A DNA stretch of 64,000 bases from CAYPPG01 sp964412555 (GTDB taxonomy: Bacteria > Hinthialibacterota > Hinthialibacteria > Hinthialibacterales > Hinthialibacteraceae): the NCBI GenBank assembly GCA_964412555.1, contig CAYPPG010000042.1, forward strand, positions 1-64,000, read 5' to 3'. Below, one piece after another: positions 14,834 to 23,904 of the stretch. The notes beneath the pieces were generated by a model, which saw only the letters and a list, made by a program, of their open reading frames with translations, made no database searches and had not been told where the DNA came from. The stretch's first letter is position 1. Every line of letters begins with the position of its first letter. A program made the translations under genes and the position numbers.

Positions 14834-16258
14834 TTATTGCTTGATCATGCAATTCTCTTTGACTACCGCTGAACCTTCTGCTACATCGAGAGGGATTCCC
14901 AGCAGGTTATCGGTGATGAAATTATTCTGTCCACCGGACATTTTTATTGAGTATGTTTTTGCTTCTCCTTTGTTTTGATCATCAATCAAGCAATCGGAGA
15001 TGCGGGTCGATTGAACATCTTCGAGAACCATTCCTCCCTGGGCGCAGTCCAGTATTGTGCAATTGCTGATATTGAATTGTTGGCAGTCAGTGAGAGTCAA
15101 ACCGGCTTTACCATCTAAGGTGTTAGTCAGATGAATGCCGGTCAATGTGCAATCGCTGCAGTTGCGGAAAAGAATGGTATTCGATGAATCCGGCGGCCTG
15201 TAATCCGGGTTTCGGTCGAACAGATTGGGGCCAATGACGATATTCGATGAATCTTCGGCTAAGAAATTGTGTTGAAATCCTTTCCAAAAGGTGTTGCCGC
15301 TTATCACAACGCCTCGTGCGTATTTGAGGTGGACGTTTACCGCAACGTCACTCATTACGTTATCGGCGATGGCGAAGTTGCCTACTTTCATCGGTTCTTC
15401 CTTGCTGCGCCCGATGAAACGGATGTTGGCGGAATCCGGGGCATTGTGAGTGTGTTGAATGGTACATCCGACGATACTCCCTTCACGGACTGAACCGACC
15501 GTTGTGTCGAGAAGCACATTCGCCGTGGGTGGTCCGTCCGAATCCATATTGCCTTCAATATCGCAGATTCCGATTTGCAAATTACGGACTTCGCTTTCCC
15601 GAACTACAATCCCACCGCCTTTGTTGTAGCTGATGTGGCAATTGGTGATGTTGATTTGGTGTAAGTTGACTCCATCGAGATACACACCTACTCCGTTGTT
15701 TTCGTACAGATGGCAATCGGAGATGATCACATTGCGGTTTCTCTTCACGAGATGAATTCCATGTAACGCCTGGCGAACGGTTATGCGCGTAAAGACCATC
15801 TGCATGGTTCCTTCTGCAGAGATTCCAACCGCTTCCGGATGTTTTCCTTCGATTTCCAAGCCGACAACCATCGGAGTGCGTTGCCGTTGCCAGACATTGT
15901 CTTTCACAGTGGTTGGGCTGGCTGTTCCCTCATGCGTGCCGATCCATTTTAGCGTTGGCCCTGCGCCTTCCATGATCAACTTAGCCGTACCTTCCGCAAT
16001 GACCGAAACCGGCCCGACACGATCCAATTCGATGATGATCGGTTTCGTGATTCGATAGACGCCTCTCGGGAATTGGATTTCTCCGATTCCCGAATCGACG
16101 GCTTGTTGAATGGCTGTTGTATCATCGTTGACGCCGTCACCCACTGCGCCAAAATCACGAACGGTTTGAGTTTGAGAGGACGCGGTAGGAATACATTGAA
16201 TGAAGATCAAAAAGAGCGGAAAAAAAAATGTTGAATTTCTGGAAATAGATACTGTCAT
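14834..16258 (-). CDS. Secreted parallel beta-helix protein (pectate lyase 3 superfamily)
   Basis: Protein of 474 residues with a signal peptide (FFFPLFLIFIQCIPTASSQ). The mature part starts TVRDFGAVGDGVNDDTTAIQ, the hallmark of the Pectate_lyase_3/GH28-like beta-helix superfamily. It continues as many right-handed helix turns with repeated 'I..C.I..N.GGGI' patterns, for example ITNCHISYNKGGGIVVRESE. The GH28 catalytic motifs are not present, so hydrolase activity is not supported; a lyase, epimerase or carbohydrate-binding role is possible. It faces the GH28 gene tail to tail. Confidence 0.8.
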   Translation of the reverse strand: MTVSISRNSTFFFPLFLIFIQCIPTASSQTQTVRDFGAVGDGVNDDTTAIQQAVDSGIGEIQFPRGVYRITKPIIIELDRVGPVSVIAEGTAKLIMEGAGPTLKWIGTHEGTASPTTVKDNVWQRQRTPMVVGLEIEGKHPEAVGISAEGTMQMVFTRITVRQALHGIHLVKRNRNVIISDCHLYENNGVGVYLDGVNLHQINITNCHISYNKGGGIVVRESEVRNLQIGICDIEGNMDSDGPPTANVLLDTTVGSVREGSIVGCTIQHTHNAPDSANIRFIGRSKEEPMKVGNFAIADNVMSDVAVNVHLKYARGVVISGNTFWKGFQHNFLAEDSSNIVIGPNLFDRNPDYRPPDSSNTILFRNCSDCTLTGIHLTNTLDGKAGLTLTDCQQFNISNCTILDCAQGGMVLEDVQSTRISDCLIDDQNKGEAKTYSIKMSGGQNNFITDNLLGIPLDVAEGSAVVKENCMIKQ

Positions 16259-16469
16259 TTTGCTCTCCTATCATGGATTTTTTACTTGTTTAATCTCGAT
16301 TCTCCTTTTCGGCGGAAAGCCAATTGTCGGAACGAACTAATTCACCCGACTTTATCAATTAAATAATCCAATACTTTTTCCGGCTTTAATAAGTCATGGA
16401 TTAGTGCGTCATAGTATCTTTTGATCACGGGATGATGATAGCCTGAATTTATTTAAAATTTAAGGATTG

Positions 16470-16503
16470 AAACTCCTTGAATTTCAGAAAATTTGAGGAG
16501 TTT
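16470..16503. other. Imperfect hairpin in a gene-free stretch
   Basis: AAACTCCT and AGGAGTTT are perfect 8-base arms, with partial pairing continuing inward (TTGAATTT against AAATTTGA). The hairpin lies in the 462-base gap 16259-16720, where I see no gene and no other clear signal. It is not at the 3' end of a gene, so a terminator role is unlikely; a leader or binding site is possible. Confidence 0.4.
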
Positions 16504-16720
16504 TAATCTTTGTGATTGTAACTATCTATGACAGATAAATATTTTACAGTATGCTTGATTCAATCCACTATCTCTTGTAACGTGAGAGTTGGGATAAACA
16601 TTGGTTCAATTCTCAACCTATTTTTGAACCGAAATATTTGTGAACGAAGCGATCATTTCTACGGATTAGTGAAACTTGTCGTCTGGATTATAGGGCGATA
16701 TTGAAATAAAGGGAAAAGCC

Positions 16721-16951
16721 ATGACTATGTTACTGCAAGAAATAACCGACAAAGCTCTTAATCTCCCGCTGGAAGAACGTGCAGAATTAGCACTTAAGTT
16801 GATTGAGAGCTTAGAGGATATCGAAAAAGAGGAAGTTGAGACGGCTTGGAAGATAGAGATTGAAAAACGTGTAGATGAAATAAAAAGTGGCACTGCAAAA
16901 GGAAGACCGGCAGAGGACGTACTCGCTGAGATTCGGGCAGCATATTCATGA
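16721..16951 (+). CDS. Addiction-module antitoxin (TIGR02574-like)
   Basis: 76 residues: an N-terminal helical part LPLEERAELALKLIESLED typical of putative addiction-module components, then a Lys/Glu-rich tail (RVDEIKSGTAKGRPAEDVLA) that would bind a RelE/ParE toxin. AAGGG seven bases before the ATG supports the start. Its stop overlaps the toxin start (ATGA at 16948-16951). It resembles the small protein at 1367-1573, but here a ParE-type partner does follow, although that partner is cut short. Confidence 0.82.
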   Translation: MTMLLQEITDKALNLPLEERAELALKLIESLEDIEKEEVETAWKIEIEKRVDEIKSGTAKGRPAEDVLAEIRAAYS

Positions 16952-17181
16952 AATGTCTTATTGTTTATGGCGAAGCGGAACGAGAATTATGGCAGACTGT
17001 AGATTTCTATGAAGCCAGACGAACTGGATTGGGTTTGGTTTTTGAGCAGGAAGTAAGAAGTGCTTTTATTGATATTCAAAAAAATCCCAGCAGGTGGCCC
17101 AAACGAGAATATGAAACACGATTGCGTTTGCTCCATCGATTTCTGTACGCCATTCACTATTCGGATTCGAGTTACCGCTGA
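16948..17181 (+). CDS. ParE/RelE-family toxin, C-terminally truncated
   Basis: 77 residues. The N-terminus (IVYGEAERELWQTVDFYEAR, then GLGLVFEQEVRSAF and RRFLYAIHY-like end) is typical of ParE/RelE toxins, which inhibit gyrase or cleave mRNA. Normal members continue another 15-25 residues after the 'YAIHY' strand, including the conserved final His/Arg region; here the frame stops after SDSSYR. The truncation coincides with the point where a different reading frame, belonging to a carboxypeptidase-regulatory-like protein, becomes meaningful. The toxin is probably inactive or attenuated. Confidence 0.75.
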   Translation: MKCLIVYGEAERELWQTVDFYEARRTGLGLVFEQEVRSAFIDIQKNPSRWPKREYETRLRLLHRFLYAIHYSDSSYR

Positions 17182-18064
17182 AGAGAGTGAATATCCGCTT
17201 GATCTTTACGCTCAAACCCAGGAAATCACGGGGATTGTCTTGGATGCAGAAACCCAAGAACCCATTCCCTGGGCAGAGATTCGCCCTCTCTATTCCGTTG
17301 CCCGTGTCTCGGAAAAGGCATATCCAATGCCGACAAAGTCGGATGGAAACGGCCGTTTTGTCATAAAGGGCCGCGAAACGGGCACGTTCCCTTATTACGC
17401 ATTTAAAGAAGGATACCGAAGCCAGGAATTTGATTTAACGTTCTCTCCAAACCAGCTGCAATCCTCCCCTGACGAAATTGGCATTGAAGTCCTACTTGAA
17501 CGTTCAGAAAAATCCATCGAAGCACATTTATATCTTAATGGTCAACCGATTCGCCCGAACAATGTCCATTTTATGTTGTATATGGGGAACATCATGCGCG
17601 AATTACCCGCTGAGCCGCTTCCGGAACAGGTCGGAGTCTATCGAGTCACCGGACTTCCCGACGGTATGATTGAAATGATCATTCTGTCCAGCGAACAGGA
17701 TGGCAGCCGACGCTTGATCGCGTTCCCTGAACTACTGACTGTGGAAGAAAGGCAGACGGCGCGTATTTTTATCAATTTCCATGAAGTGATCTATTATCAA
17801 TTGAAATTCAGTACAACGAATGGCATGGATGCTCCTATGGATCCCAATATGTACCAAGTGGAAATCCCCGAGTTCCCTGAATTCCAACGCTATCCGATTG
17901 TGAAAAGTCTCGGATTCAACGAAATGGAACTTCCTGTCCCCATCGGTAGGCATCGTGTACGGCTGGCAGTGCAAGGCTTCCGGCCAATCGATTTCATCCC
18001 CGCCGACATCGCACGACCGAGTATTTGGGGCCGGATGGAGATGAATCTCACGTTGGAACAGTGA
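17168..18064 (+). pseudogene. 5'-truncated protein with carboxypeptidase-regulatory-like domain
   Basis: About 298 codons remain. From AQTQEITGIVLDAETQEPIP the sequence shows a carboxypeptidase-regulatory-like (CarboxypepD_reg/SpaA-type) beta-sandwich, with SDGNGRFVIKG and FPYYAFKEGYRSQEF, followed by a further all-beta region to the C-terminus. No signal peptide or credible start is left: the upstream extension of this frame (from 17060) is a shadow of the ParE coding sequence. It appears that the toxin locus replaced the 5' part of this gene. An ATG near 17111 could still give a protein, but without a secretion signal. Confidence 0.7.
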
Positions 18065-18084
18065 GCCTGCTATGACGACGTAAC

Positions 18085-18101
18085 GCCGGCGTCCCGCCGG
18101 C
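18085..18101. repeat. GCCGGCG-TCC-CGCCGGC palindrome
   Basis: Perfect 7-base arms around three bases, 20 bases after the stop of the carboxypeptidase-regulatory-like remnant. It is of the same type as the other GCCGGC hairpins in this window. There is no T-tract, so it is not a classical terminator. Confidence 0.65.
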
Positions 18102-18262
18102 AAGTGGTATGTCTCAAGTAAATCAATCCCTACATCCAGAGAGTACTCATCTTATTTTAATATGCTTCAGCATTATAATTGTATATGACAACGGTATGCA
18201 ATTGCAGAATTAGAATTCACAATCTTCTGGTTCATCCAAAAATAGGATAATAGGAGGAACAA

Positions 18263-18427
18263 GTGAGTAGTAAAAAACAGGAAGCAATCGATTTCATTCA
18301 AAAATTACCAGAAACAACATCCACCCAGGATATTTTGGAAGGTCTTCTGATCAAGGAGCAAATTGAAAAAGGCCTTATGGATGTGGCAGAAGGAAGAGTG
18401 ATTTCTCATGAAGAATCCAAAGAATAA
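18263..18427 (+). CDS. Small conserved antitoxin-like protein (54 aa)
   Basis: GTG start at 18263 with a strong AGGAGG five bases upstream; 54 codons to TAA at 18425-18427. The protein (QEAIDFIQKLPETTSTQDIL, then IKEQIEKGLMDVAEGRVISH) matches in style a widespread small protein family often found beside RelE/ParE-type genes and regarded as antitoxin-like. It overlaps the next gene by 20 bases in another frame, indicating coupling. No toxin is recognised next to it. Confidence 0.7.
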   Translation: MSSKKQEAIDFIQKLPETTSTQDILEGLLIKEQIEKGLMDVAEGRVISHEESKE

Positions 18428-18695
18428 ACCAAACAATCATAAACCAGAAGAAATGCTGCCTGAATACGACTTCTCGGGGAAAAAAGGAGTTCGTGGGAAA
18501 TACTATCAGGCATATCGAGATGGTCATACAGTAAAAGTATTTCAAGAAGATGGCACGGTGAACGTCCAGTACTTCACTTTGGAAGACGGTGCGGTAATGC
18601 TGGAGAAGGATGTGAAAGAATACTTCCCGACTTCAGAAAGTGTCAATAAGGCTTTACGTTCTCTCATCCCTGACTGTGAACAGTCCAAAAAATAA
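18408..18695 (+). CDS. Conserved hypothetical protein (95 aa)
   Basis: 95 residues with the recognisable phrases PEYDFSGKKGVRGKYYQAYR, GHTVKVFQEDGTVNVQYFTL and EDVKEYFP-like SESVNKALRSLIP. I recall this as a conserved small-protein family in cyanobacteria and other bacteria, without known function. It overlaps the 54-residue gene by 20 bases, so the two are probably one translational unit. A toxin-antitoxin-like pairing is conceivable but not shown by any catalytic motif. Confidence 0.72.
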   Translation: MKNPKNKPNNHKPEEMLPEYDFSGKKGVRGKYYQAYRDGHTVKVFQEDGTVNVQYFTLEDGAVMLEKDVKEYFPTSESVNKALRSLIPDCEQSKK

Positions 18696-18722
18696 ATTAG
18701 ATCAACCGACTCCCGATCAGTC

Positions 18723-20036
18723 TTACATATCCGGCAATTCCCACGGTTTCCGATAAGGACGCCAGTAAGCAATGCAGTCTTCGACGTCTTTTTTGTTGAT
18801 GATATCCTGTTTTTCAGCATCCCACAGAATGGTCTTCCCCGTCATGCTGGCCATATTGCCCAGTTGGCAGATCATGGTAACAAGTCCCATGGATTCCACA
18901 TCGGAATTTGTTTTTTTGCGGGATTTAACGCATTTGAGAAAATTGTCCACATGGGGATTCATGCTTGACTTACCCTGCACTTCTTTGGGTTTTTCGGCTT
19001 CAGCGGTTTCGGGGAAAAACCGGATATCCTTGCGGTCTACGATGAGGGTACTTTGGGAGCCGATAAACTCGGTGCCGTGATCGATACCGCCGTCCAGACC
19101 GCGCCCGTTGCTCAGCCGGGTTTCCCAGTTCATGAACCAATCCTTGAATTTATACAGGCATTGTTGTGTATCGGCGGTTTCGCGGTCGTCAGTCATAAAC
19201 AATTTGCTGCTGACTCCGTGTACTTCAAGCGGGGCCATGTCGTTCATTCCCAACAGAGCGATATCGAGAACGTGCACGCCCCAATCGGTCATCAGGCATC
19301 CGCCGTAATCATAGAACCACCGCCAGTTGAAATGGCAGCGGTTGGGTTGATAGGGAACCTTGGGAGCGGGGCCCAGCCAGAAATCCCAATCCAGCGAATC
19401 AGGAGGATTCTGAGGCTGCTGGTTGCCGATTGGTTTTAACCAACCATCGGCGGGGCAGTTGAACCACCCCCGCGCGATCGTGATTTTTCCCATCGCACCG
19501 GAAGCGGCGAAGCGGATCGCTTCCTGAAAATGGGGGAGTGAGCGTTGCCATGTGTTGATCTGCACCACCGGGTTGTATTTCCGAGCTGCCGCTAACATGG
19601 CTTTGGTTTCCAGGAAATTCTGAGCCAACGGTTTTTCACAGAAAATATCCTTGCCTGCTTCACACGCTTGAATAAACGGGATTGCGTGCCAGTGATCGGG
19701 TGTGCCGATCAGGACGACATCGATTTCCTTCATCTCCAGCAGTTTGCGAAAATCCTTGAAGCCCTTAGGCTTGGGACGGTCTCGGCGTTCGCATTCCTTT
19801 TGGGCGTTTTCCATGTGATTGGAATCGACATCGCAGACTGCCGCGATTTCCACGTGATCGAAGCGGGCGAATTCCTTCATATCGTCGGTTCCCTGGCCGC
19901 CGCAACCGATAACACCTACGACGATTTTTTCATTTGCACCTATGACGTTTCGTGCTGTTATCCCCATAAATCCCGCACCGAGCGCAGTACGCCCCGTTTT
20001 CCCCAAGAAATCCCGTCGAGTATGAGTTTCAGTCAT
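18723..20036 (-). CDS. Gfo/Idh/MocA-family oxidoreductase with Tat signal
   Basis: Protein of 437 residues. A twin-arginine signal (TRRDFLGKTGRTALGAGFMG) precedes a Rossmann NAD(P)-binding domain (VVGVIGCGGQGTDDMKEF, AAVCDVDSNHMENAQKECER) and the family's CEKPLAQN motif containing the catalytic-type Lys. The C-terminal half is the alpha/beta substrate domain with WGVHVLDIALLGMND. Such exported dehydrogenase-like proteins are abundant in Planctomycetes and related groups and are thought to act on sugars or inositols, substrate unknown. It is a stand-alone gene. Confidence 0.9.
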   Translation of the reverse strand: MTETHTRRDFLGKTGRTALGAGFMGITARNVIGANEKIVVGVIGCGGQGTDDMKEFARFDHVEIAAVCDVDSNHMENAQKECERRDRPKPKGFKDFRKLLEMKEIDVVLIGTPDHWHAIPFIQACEAGKDIFCEKPLAQNFLETKAMLAAARKYNPVVQINTWQRSLPHFQEAIRFAASGAMGKITIARGWFNCPADGWLKPIGNQQPQNPPDSLDWDFWLGPAPKVPYQPNRCHFNWRWFYDYGGCLMTDWGVHVLDIALLGMNDMAPLEVHGVSSKLFMTDDRETADTQQCLYKFKDWFMNWETRLSNGRGLDGGIDHGTEFIGSQSTLIVDRKDIRFFPETAEAEKPKEVQGKSSMNPHVDNFLKCVKSRKKTNSDVESMGLVTMICQLGNMASMTGKTILWDAEKQDIINKKDVEDCIAYWRPYRKPWELPDM

Positions 20037-20452
20037 TTGAAGCTCTCCTTTTGATCAGTAATTGAATTTTTCGTTCTTACAACTTCTCATCCAAACTGCA
20101 AACCACGCCTTTGTACATCATCAATCAATTCGGAAATTCATGATACTCATAAATTAGGTGGAAAGGAATCTCTGATTGGCAGGTACTACGCGACCAGTGG
20201 AACGGTAGGTTCGAGAAGAATGCTCCATCTATCAATCTTCTTCTAGTATGTTTTTTGGTGTAATTTCTTGAAAGACAAGTATGCTCGCACCTCAATAGTT
20301 GGCGGAAGTTGCTGTCGTGATGTAGCATAGTTCCAGCACATGGATTCATGAATAAATAACTTTCTACAAGAAAGAGAATTTCCTTCTCCTCTCTCTTCAA
20401 TCTATTACACTTCCTGAGAATGATCAAATCAATCAATACAAGGATAAATCAC
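20037..20452. other. Gene-free stretch of about 416 bases
   Basis: Lies between two divergent genes (the Gfo/Idh/MocA gene and the FIST gene) and should hold both promoters. The open frames here lack ribosome-binding sites and family resemblance. No strong palindrome was noticed. Confidence 0.5.
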
Positions 20453-21619
20453 ATGAAGATTACTGCCGCCTCTGCTAGCGGACTCGAGATCGATCCGCTT
20501 CTCAGTCAATTGATTCCAACTCTGGAAGAAGGTTTAGATAACCATTCCCCGAATATCGGTTTTTTCTTTGCCTCGAACCATTTTGATGAAGAGTTACCGG
20601 AAGCGGTTCAGCGAATTCAGGAACGGTTTCAAATTTCTCATTTGGTTGGCTGTACCGGAGATGGTATTATCGGACCGAATCGCGAATACGAACAAGAACC
20701 TTGTTTTTCACTTTGGGTGGGGCAGTTGCCTGCGGTTGATCTCCAATCGTTTCATCTTTCCCCCTTCGATCTTGAATCTGTTGTTCATCAGAATGATTGG
20801 CAAAATTTGATTCGAGCGAAGAAGGATGATGAAACGAATCTCATTCTTTTGGGTGATCCATTCTCGTTCAATGTTTCGGTGTTTCTAAATGGGATCAATC
20901 AGAATTTGCCGAAATGCCGTATTGTAGGAGGGATGGCAAGTGGCGCCACCTCGCCAGGCCATTCGATGCTTATTCATAACAATCGGATTTATCATGAAGG
21001 TGCGGTATGCGTATGTCTTTCCGGTGGATTGAAAGTGGACAGTGTTGTGTCGCAGGGATGTCGTCCTATCGGAAAACCACAAATTATAACCGGCGCAGAA
21101 AAAAATGTCATTCAGCATATCGGTGGAAAACCGTCGCTTGAAATTATTCAAGAATTGTATGATTCCTCCTCGGAACGAGACCGGAGCTTGATCGAACAAG
21201 GTATGTTCCTCGGGCGCGCTATCGATGAGTACCAAGGGGAATTCAAGCGGGGAGATTTTCTGATTCGCAATTTGATCGGCGCTGATAAAAACACGGGTTC
21301 CATCACTGTGATGGATCACGTCCAAGCCGGAATCACGGTTCAATTTCATATTCGGGATGCCGAAACCGCTGATGAAGATTTACGAGCTTTGCTCACGCCA
21401 CATACCGGCATGAATCCGGACGGAGTTTTGCTTTTTTCCTGCAATGGCAGAGGCACACGCATGTACCCTGATTCCAACCATGACTTGAATCTTTTGCGGG
21501 AACGGCTTGATTCTCCCCCAATAGCCGGCTTCTTCTGTGCGGGAGAACTGGGGCCTGTCGGTGGGAAAAATTTTATACACGGCCACACCGCCGCTGTGGC
21601 TCTTTTTAAAAGAAAATAG
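20453..21619 (+). CDS. FIST N/C-domain protein
   Basis: About 388 residues. N-terminal FIST domain (NIGFFFASNHFDEELPEAVQ, LVGCTGDGIIGPNREYE, CRIVGGMASGATSPGHS) and C-terminal FIST_C part (ALLTPHTGMNPDGVLLFSCN, ending with PIAGFFCAGELGPVGGKNFI). FIST proteins are predicted small-ligand sensors. The ATG at 20453 is preferred over one eleven codons upstream because AAGGA lies about eight bases before it. No kinase or response regulator adjoins it; hflK follows 132 bases downstream on the same strand. Confidence 0.88.
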   Translation: MKITAASASGLEIDPLLSQLIPTLEEGLDNHSPNIGFFFASNHFDEELPEAVQRIQERFQISHLVGCTGDGIIGPNREYEQEPCFSLWVGQLPAVDLQSFHLSPFDLESVVHQNDWQNLIRAKKDDETNLILLGDPFSFNVSVFLNGINQNLPKCRIVGGMASGATSPGHSMLIHNNRIYHEGAVCVCLSGGLKVDSVVSQGCRPIGKPQIITGAEKNVIQHIGGKPSLEIIQELYDSSSERDRSLIEQGMFLGRAIDEYQGEFKRGDFLIRNLIGADKNTGSITVMDHVQAGITVQFHIRDAETADEDLRALLTPHTGMNPDGVLLFSCNGRGTRMYPDSNHDLNLLRERLDSPPIAGFFCAGELGPVGGKNFIHGHTAAVALFKRK

Positions 21620-21751
21620 AGACATGTCTTGATTTATAAACAACTGGCTCTATAGCTATACGGATAGGTTTCTTCCGACAAAGCGAAATAACCGGCAGCA
21701 GTGACTCGTATTGTTTAACAATATTTATGGGAAAAAAGAAAAGGAGAAAAT

Positions 21752-22819
21752 ATGTCAGATTGGTTCGAAAATCTCCCAATCGATATGCCGAACAGAAACA
21801 ACCTCCCGACGAAACAAATCAAGAACGTCATGTGGATAATTGTTGTTTTGATCGTGCTGATTATCGTATTATCGTTTAAACCCTGGTTTACAGTGGAACC
21901 TGACGAAGTCGGGGTCGTCATGCGGTTGGGAAATTATCATCGCATGGTGGATCCCGGTTTTCATTGGCGTCTTCCTCGGCCGATCGAGATTGTCGAAACA
22001 CCAAAAGTCGGACAACAAAAACGTGTGGAAGTCGGATTTTCGACCATCGATCCCAATCCTCCGGCTCGTTACCGTCACAATCCCGAAGAAGCGGAGATGT
22101 TGACCGGCGATGAAAATATCGTTGTGTCCGAAGTGATCGTCCAATACCGGATTTCGGATCCCATCAAATATCTTTTTAATGTAAAAGATGTTCACAACGC
22201 CCTGAAAGATATTACGGAAGCGGTGGAACGTCAAATTATCGGGGATTACGCCATCGATGCCGCTTTGACATGGGGACGAGATGAAATCCAGAACAAAGTT
22301 CGAGATGAAATTCAGAAAGTATGCGACCATTATGAAATGGGAATTATGATTCGTTTCGTTCAATTGCAAGATGTTCATCCTCCCAAATCGGTCGAACCCG
22401 CTTTCTTGAAAGTAACCAGCGCCCGGGAAGATCAATCCCGTTTTGTCAATGAAGCCATCGGGTATCAGAACGGTGAAATTCCAAAAGCGGAAGGACAGGC
22501 GCAAAAAATCGTTCAAGAATCGGAAGCGTATCGAGCGAAACGGATCGCAGAAGCGAAAGGAGAAGTGCAACGGTTTTCCGCTGTCCTCAAAGAGTATCGC
22601 TCTGCGCCTGGCGTCACTCGTGCCCGTCTCTATCTCGAAACGCTTGAGAATGTCATGCAAGGAAAACCGAAAGTGATCATTGGTACTGACCAAAATTTGC
22701 TGAAATTTCTCAATGTCAATCCTCAAAGTTTTGGTTCGATCACTCCGGTGAATTCACAACAACAAGGAGGAGGGAATTCTTCCGATATGTCAACACGATC
22801 CAATCAGGAGGTGCGGTAA
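21752..22819 (+). CDS. hflK: HflK, SPFH/band 7 membrane protein
   Basis: Protein of 355 residues: short cytoplasmic N-terminus, one membrane segment (about 27-46, VMWIIVVLIVLIIVLSFKPW), then a band 7 domain (VEPDEVGVVMRLGNYHRMVD, PGFHWRLPRPIEIVETPKV) and a coiled-coil region with AQKIVQESEAYRAKRIAEAK. HflK and HflC form a cage around the FtsH protease in the inner membrane. AAGGAGAAAAT before the ATG is a good ribosome-binding site. hflC starts three bases after its stop. Confidence 0.93.
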   Translation: MSDWFENLPIDMPNRNNLPTKQIKNVMWIIVVLIVLIIVLSFKPWFTVEPDEVGVVMRLGNYHRMVDPGFHWRLPRPIEIVETPKVGQQKRVEVGFSTIDPNPPARYRHNPEEAEMLTGDENIVVSEVIVQYRISDPIKYLFNVKDVHNALKDITEAVERQIIGDYAIDAALTWGRDEIQNKVRDEIQKVCDHYEMGIMIRFVQLQDVHPPKSVEPAFLKVTSAREDQSRFVNEAIGYQNGEIPKAEGQAQKIVQESEAYRAKRIAEAKGEVQRFSAVLKEYRSAPGVTRARLYLETLENVMQGKPKVIIGTDQNLLKFLNVNPQSFGSITPVNSQQQGGGNSSDMSTRSNQEVR

Positions 22820-22821
22820 TC

Positions 22822-23904
22822 ATGAAAAAACAAGCCACAGTCATCACACTCGTTATCGTTCTTCTCCTTGGATTGATCGTTGTTCTTTCCTCTGCCTTCA
22901 TTGTGACGGAAATGGAACAAGCCATTATCACTCAATTCGGCCGCCCTGTGCGTGTGATCGGAGGAGAATCGAATTTTGTCGACAAGGATGCCCTGCAAAA
23001 GAGCATTGAAAACTACAATCAAGGAAACGACACGAATATCGGATTGGCATTTGGGGCAGGTTTATATTTTAAGGTGCCTTTTATCCAAAATGTCCAATTT
23101 TTCGATGATCGGATTTTAGAATATGATTCCGATAAAGCGTCGATCACCACTCGCGATAAGAAACGAATCGTTGTCGATAACTTCGCCCGTTGGCGAATCT
23201 CCGATCCATTGCGTTTCAAAATCCGTCTTCAAACGGAATCTCTCGCCCAATCTCAATTGGACGATATCATTTACTCGGTTTTGCGGAGCCAATTGGGGAA
23301 ATATGATTTTATTGAAATCATTCGCAGCACCAACAATATTCTAGAGGATACCGAAAGTGAAATTCCGGAACAAAAACTGATTCCCATCGAAGTTGGCCGA
23401 GTATCCATTATGGAAACGGTGACGGAATTGTGCCGGGAATCAGCTGAAGAATATGGGATTCTGATTATCGATGTTCGCATTAAACGGGCGGACTTACCGG
23501 AAGGCAATCTCCAGGCTGTTTATCAAAACATGACCGCCGAACGAGACCGGATTGCCAATAAATATATCGAAGAGGGCAAACGGGACGCTGAAATCATTCG
23601 TGCAAAAACAGATCGAACCGTTCAGACCATGATCGCAGAAGCAGAACGGGAAGCACGGGTCATTGAGGGAGAAGCCGATGCCGAAGCGGCTCGGTTCTAT
23701 GCTCGCGGTTTTATTAAAGAAGTGACAGGCGGGGATCCCATCCAGGTCGAAGGATTCGAATCCGATCCGGAATTTTATCAATTCACCCGTTCGCTCGATG
23801 CGTTGGAAAAAACACTGGATGTGAATACGAATTTGATCCTCGATACAAACAATGACTTGATGAAATATTTGGACAAGCAGGCGCCGTTAGGAAACCGTGA
23901 TTAA
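22822..23904 (+). CDS. hflC: HflC, SPFH/band 7 membrane protein
   Basis: Protein of 360 residues with an N-terminal membrane anchor (VITLVIVLLLGLIVVLSSAF), band 7 domain (TEMEQAIITQFGRPVRVIGG, DKKRIVVDNFARWRISDPL) and a C-terminal coiled coil with the family phrase GKRDAEIIRAKTDR and EGEADAEAARFYARGF. Partner of HflK in the FtsH-associated complex. The gene's 3' end overlaps by 18 bases the convergent retropepsin-like gene. Confidence 0.93.
   Translation: MKKQATVITLVIVLLLGLIVVLSSAFIVTEMEQAIITQFGRPVRVIGGESNFVDKDALQKSIENYNQGNDTNIGLAFGAGLYFKVPFIQNVQFFDDRILEYDSDKASITTRDKKRIVVDNFARWRISDPLRFKIRLQTESLAQSQLDDIIYSVLRSQLGKYDFIEIIRSTNNILEDTESEIPEQKLIPIEVGRVSIMETVTELCRESAEEYGILIIDVRIKRADLPEGNLQAVYQNMTAERDRIANKYIEEGKRDAEIIRAKTDRTVQTMIAEAEREARVIEGEADAEAARFYARGFIKEVTGGDPIQVEGFESDPEFYQFTRSLDALEKTLDVNTNLILDTNNDLMKYLDKQAPLGNRD

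Noticed and set aside
20125..20436. 103-residue minus-strand open frame
   Set aside because: No start signal, no recognisable motif, and it overlaps the 5' side of the FIST gene; treated as chance.
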